From Ignavibacteria bacterium (GTDB lineage: Bacteria; Bacteroidota; Ignavibacteria; Tepidaquicellales; Tepidaquicellaceae), in assembly GCA_016710985.1 (NCBI GenBank), contig JADJTX010000031.1, positions 25,406-89,405 on the forward strand: a stretch of DNA of 64,000 nucleotides, in the 5' to 3' direction. The translations under genes were made by a program, and so were the position numbers. The notes below the pieces were generated by a model. It was not told where the DNA came from and ran no database searches. It saw only the letters and a list, made by a program, of their open reading frames with translations. Each line of letters starts with the position of its first letter. The first letter of the stretch is position 1. Shown here piece after piece: positions 59,767 through 64,000 of the stretch.

Positions 59767-60896
59767 TTATAATTTTAAACCGGAAGCGGTTAAACGACGG
59801 TTGACTCTCTTAAAGGAGTATGTTGGGGTGAACCTTTCTTCCAGATTATAGATCATTATTAAATTCTTAAAATAGACCGGCTTTATTTCCCGAGATCTTA
59901 TTGCTTCTTCTTCCATTGATAGGGCCGGTAAATCTGTTTTTTTTTTCATTACCGCATAACTGACTTTGCTATATATCTTGCTATCATTTCGTGCATCTTC
60001 AGCTGTAATTGTTTTGTAACAAGTATCCATAGTATTTCTGATGTCATTCTTGCCTCCGATTGCTGTGATTTGCCGCTATCTTGTAACATCTCTTATCCCG
60101 CTGTGCCTGGCTTTTTTTGCCGTAGTCCTTTTACCACTCTTTCAAATGTTTTACTAATCCGCAGTAAGCATAGTATTTGTACTTGTTCTCAAAACGCCTC
60201 GCATCAGTTACAACAGCCAATATCGCTACCGCCAGTTGCTATCCGGATATCTTAACCAGTTGCTTTATCGTCTTCTTTGGTATTTTGCCAAACAACTGCT
60301 CGAATTTTTTCTAATATGGGCAACATGTTCTATTGTTAAATTTTGCTTTTCAGTAATGAACTTATTAATTGCATTGCCGGAAGTACATTCTCTTTTTGTG
60401 ATTTTTCCTTCCGATAGAAACATCGATGACCTTTGATTCTTCATTCTTACCGATGCTGTCACGAAATCTTCATAAGCGCTGACTAATTTTCTTAGCTTAT
60501 ATAATTCATCTGTCGTATGATACACTTCCTTTAATGATCCGTTTCCCAAAGGGTGCATAGCTTTACTGCATCGATCTTATCATTCTTCGGACCGCTTTGC
60601 AATAAGCTGTTATGAAAGGATCGCAATCAGAATTTTATCCACATAATCTTTCAGTTCAACATATACCATTAGAAGATGTTGTTTCTTCAATTGTCAGGAT
60701 CTTCTTTCCCGGAAGCTGCCAGACATTGTTTCAATAGCTTTAAGTCAGCCGGATGTTCTAATACTTTATACTTTGTTCCCGTATCACGGATTGAGGCTAA
60801 AGCAAAATTTACTTTGACCAGTCTAAAGCAATGTGTGTTTGTAAAATTCATTTTGTAATTTGTTGCATAAGGGTTCCATTCAGTTAAGAAGTTCAT
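59767..60896 (-). pseudogene. Decayed IS110-family transposase
   Basis: Reading the minus strand across frames gives the order of an IS110 DEDD transposase. The pieces are FALDWSKVNFALASIRDTG-like sequence (with indels), LTIEETTSSQWLYVELKDYV, GPKNDKIDAVKLC, LYKLRKLVSAYEDFVTASVR plus MKNQRSS. Then comes the C-terminal ARRFENKYKYYAYCGLVKH and SGKRTTAKKARHSGIRD. At least five frameshifts separate the pieces, so no full protein is made. IS110 elements lack terminal inverted repeats, so the true ends cannot be fixed from this sequence. Confidence 0.8.
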
Positions 60897-61140
60897 TTTT
60901 CTACGAAGAATCGTATTACTACGAAAATAATTCGTACTAACTCAAATTGAAAGTGAGCCCTTTTGTTAATTTACCGACGGCGGAAAATTATTAATTCTTA
61001 ATTATTAATTATTAATTCTTAATTATTAATTCTTGTTTCTGTTTTCTTCGTTTTCAAAATCGGAAATTTTACCATTTGACAAAACGGAATATTGGTAATA
61101 AATTGTCATCGGTTATTTATTAACTTAAAATAAAAAAACT
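60897..61140. other. AT-rich spacer
   Basis: Contains short ATTAATTCTTA repeats (60985-61035) and no gene. Confidence 0.6.
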
Positions 61141-62380
61141 ATGACAACGAAAACTTTCTTTACCGCAATGTGTATTGTTGCTTTGATGACAGTAACATTA
61201 AAAGCTCAGTTAATTGAAGAGAGCTTTGACTATCCTGCCGGGGATTCAATCGGCGCTCACGGCTGGGTGCATTTCAGTCCTAACTCAGGGACATTGAACA
61301 GAATAATGGTGACTGATCCCGGTCTGCAGTATGCCGGTTTCAGACACAGGGTATTGGTAATGCAGCTACTCTGACCAATACAGGTCAGGATTCTTACAAA
61401 CCTTTGTCTTCGGTTCAAAACTCGGGAAGTGTTTATTCATTTTTCCTTGTGAGAGTTGATACGGTAAGAACGACAGGAGATTACTTCTGCGCATTTCTTA
61501 CATCGACTTCATCAACTAATTTTCGAGTGCAGTGGAGTGATACAGTTTATAAAAGGGACAACGTATCTCGCTGTAATGAAATATACATTTAACAACGCTT
61601 CAAATACAGATGATGAAGTAAGTCTTCACATCTTCTCATCCGGAGTTCCTTCAATAGAGCCTGCGCCTGTGATCGGTCCGCTTACAGGTGCGGGTACAGA
61701 CGCTGCAGACATCGGAAGATTCGCATTGAGACAAGGTTCGGAATCTTCAGCTCCGAATTTAAAGATCGATGAAATATTTACCGGTACAAGCTGGAACGGT
61801 GTGCTTCCCGGTCGAAATGTCTTCCTTCGGTTCATTTGTAAAAGGAAGAGACGTCAATCTGTACTGGAGCTCGGAAGGGGAAATCAATAACCTGAGATTT
61901 GAAGTAGAGCGGTCAGATGTCAAAGGTCAGATGTCAAACGAATGGACAAAGATCGGAAGTGTCGCAGGAAACGGGACAACATCTTATCAGAATAGTTATA
62001 CATTTACCGACAGAGGATTGTCAACGGGAACATATAACTACAGGTTAAAACAAATTGACATTAACGGAAACTTCGAGTATTTCAACTTAATGAATGAAAT
62101 TAATATTGGTATTCCGGTAAAGTATGATCTTTCCCAGAACTATCCGAATCCGTTTAATCCTGTTACAAAAATAAATTTTGATCTGCCGTCAGACGCAATG
62201 ACCGTTCTCAGAATATTTGATGCATCAGGCAGGGAAGTATCAACACCGGTAAACGAAGTAAGAACTGCCGGATACCATTCGGTCATTTTCAATGCATCCG
62301 GTATGTCAAGCGGAGTTACTTTTATACCCCATCCGCAGGAGACTTTGTATCAACAAAGAAGAAAGCTGCTTGTTAAATAA
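61141..62380 (+). pseudogene. Secreted T9SS protein with at least four frameshifts
   Basis: Same family as the gene at 51468: signal peptide (MTTKTFFTAMCIVALMTVTL), ESFDYPAGDSIGAHGWVHF, QNSGSVYSFFLVRVD, LRQGSESSAPNLKIDEIF, then EVERSDVKGQ and a T9SS tail (QNYPNPFNPVTKINFDLP). The frame changes near 61350, 61540, 61820 and 62325; the last disrupts the final strand (SSGVTFIPHPQ for SSGVYFYTL). All domains are present, so this could be one gene with sequencing errors or a recently dead copy. Confidence 0.75.
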
Positions 62381-62746
62381 CACTATCAATAATATTTTAT
62401 TTGTAACTGTTGCCGTTTCAAAAAATGAAAACAGCGAAAACACATAGCCCTTCCCCTCCTCTCTGAAGAGTATAAAGGGAGGGGCCTTGTTAATAGATGG
62501 AACATTTCCTACAGCAAATAAAAACAATCCGTTATTTTTCCGCTTAATCATCGTTATCTGCAATGCAAAGGCAATTTGATGCGACAAATAGCGACAAATG
62601 CGACTTGGGAATATGCGGTCTTTTTTATTGGATTAATAATTATATTTATATCAAGTTCTATTTTTTTATCTTTGCGGCAAAAAATTAAATCTGAAAATTT
62701 AAAAGATTATTAAATAACTATTTATAAACTTCAAAAAATAATACTT
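62381..62746. other. Spacer with a GC-rich repeat edge and a promoter-like box
   Basis: CCCTTCCCCTCCTC … AAAGGGAGGGG at ~62450-62483 resembles the flanks of the inverted-repeat element. TATCTTTG (62667-62674) fits the TAnnTTTG box, 73 bases before the next start. Confidence 0.5.
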
Positions 62747-64000
62747 ATGAAAAATTAGTTCTCATTTTATGCTTTGCTCTTTCTACTACAATTTCCTCTA
62801 AAGCACAGTTACTGACAGAAAGTTTTGACCATCCTGCCGGCGATTCTTTGCAGCAACTTTGGCTGGGTTCCTTCAGCGGCATGCAAACGGCTTGTTTGTA
62901 ACAGCGCCCGGATTGGATTACGCCGGATATCAGTTACCGGGTATAGGTAATGCAACGTCTCTTGTAAATACAGGTCAGGATTCTTACAGCGCTTTCTTCT
63001 AATCAATCATCCGGAATGTCTATTCTTTTTTATTGTAAAGTGGATACAGCAAGGATATTAAACGGAGTAGGCGACTTTTCTTCGGATATCTGCCATCAAC
63101 TAGTACATCAAATTTATGCCTGCAGGGTATAGTCTTCGAAGATCAATTACACTAACAAATAGATTCGCTTTTGGTATTTCAAAAGTGCCATATCGGGGTG
63201 CTGTTATTTTGGAGCGATTCTATCTATACAATTGGGACAAAATATCTCCAGTTACGCTAAATACACTTTCGTAAGTACAACAACAACCGATGATCTCGTG
63301 AGCTTATTTGTGTTCTCATCCGGAGTTCCATCTATCGAACCGACTCCACTTGGACCTGTTACAAGTACAACAACAGATGTTGCTGATATAGGAAGATTTG
63401 CTTAAGGCAAGGACTTAACACTACATCTCTGCAAGTATGGTATTAGATGAAATTTATGCGGAACAGACTGGACAACTTTACTGCCGGTGGAATTATCTTC
63501 CTTTTCATCATCAATTATTAAAGAGATGTAAAAATTAAACTGGGTAACAGCTTCTGAAACAAATAATTCAGGATTTGAAACAGAGCGGTCAAACGTCAGG
63601 GGTCAAATGTCAAACGAGTGGACAAGAGTTCGGAAGTGTATCCGGAAACGGAACAACAACCTTCTTCAAGCTATACCTTCACAGACAGAGGATTAGCAAC
63701 AGGAAATTACAACTACAGGTTAAAACAAATTGACTTCAACGGAAATTATGAATACTTTAATCTAAATAATGAGGTCAATATTGGCATTCCGTTAATATTT
63801 GACCTGTCACAGAACTATCCGAATCCGTTTAATCCTGTTACGAAAATAAATTTTGATCTGCCGTCAGACGCAATTACCGTTCTCAGAATATTTGATGTCC
63901 AGGCAGGGAAGTCTCAACACTCGTAAACGAAGTAGGAACTGCCGGGTATCATTCGGTCATTTTCAATGCATCCGGAATGTCAAGCGGAGTTTACTTTTAT
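62747..64000 (+). pseudogene. Secreted T9SS protein, heavily frameshifted, 3' end off the window
   Basis: Starts ATGAAAAATTAG; one more A gives MKKLVLILCFALSTTISSKA, a signal peptide, then QLLTESFDHPAGDSL. It is a tandem copy of the preceding gene: VNTGQDSYSAF-like, FVFSSGVPSIEPTP, SGFETERSN, SYTFTDRGLATGNYNYRLKQ and QNYPNPFNPVTKINFDLP. Indels occur roughly every 60-150 bases, more than anywhere else in the window. It runs off the end within the T9SS domain (SSGVYFY). Confidence 0.7.

Noticed and set aside
59530..59772. 80-residue membrane-like protein
   Set aside because: It starts from a TTG inside the hairpin element, runs through a long T run, and overlaps the transposase remnant edge; hydrophobicity here reflects base composition.

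Overview
The window looks like a piece of an AT-rich genome from the Ignavibacteria/Chlorobi side of the Bacteroidota group. The main reason is the many secreted proteins ending in a type IX secretion (T9SS) sorting domain with the NYPNPFNP motif. A TTTG/TAnnTTTG-type promoter and the small repeats between genes fit the same placement. Taxonomy is inferred from family knowledge; no rRNA or tRNA gene was seen.

Layout. 1-2.3 kb: nucleotide-sugar genes (rfbA fragment, frameshifted rfbC, a convergent UDP-glucuronate decarboxylase whose 3' end is written by a tandem repeat). 2.4-3.7 kb: queF and small unknown genes. 3.8-10.3 kb: a complete five-gene oligopeptide/dipeptide ABC importer on the minus strand (oppA-B-C-D-F order), with tandem repeats placed after nearly every stop codon. 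10.7-31.2 kb: secreted proteins (PQQ-type sugar dehydrogenase, a tandem pair of unknown T9SS proteins, two SBBP/beta-propeller proteins, an FG-GAP protein), interrupted by a convergent pair of helical paralogues (17.4-20.6 kb). 31.5-39.6 kb: housekeeping block (GTP-type PEP carboxykinase, two AI-2E-type permeases, queC, an acetyl-CoA hydrolase/transferase, murB). 39.7-64 kb: a run of large secreted proteins, two with a dockerin-like tail and at least seven with almost identical T9SS tails, ending in two decayed copies; a broken IS110-family transposase sits at 59.8-60.9 kb.

The spacers are as striking as the genes. Almost every intergenic gap holds tandem arrays of 7-bp or 9-bp units, and several arrays run into the 3' ends of genes and supply their last codons and stop. 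Between 44.9 and 58.9 kb the spacers repeat a common plan: gene, 7-bp array, one family of rho-independent terminator, more 7-bp arrays, sometimes a long hairpin element, then a promoter-like block and a 170-280 nt leader containing an AAGGAG motif and a GGAAG/CTTCC stem ahead of the next secreted-protein gene. In two leaders the AAGGAG motif is correctly spaced from a tiny ORF (four codons; start-stop). These leaders, and the shuffling of near-identical 3' sorting cassettes onto unrelated secreted proteins, are my best candidates for undescribed biology.

Quality caveat: at least a dozen genes carry single-base frameshifts, several of them one-base changes in homopolymers (for example at 857, 33883, 37290 and 46970), and their density rises towards the right end. 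Many are probably sequencing or assembly errors rather than pseudogenes.
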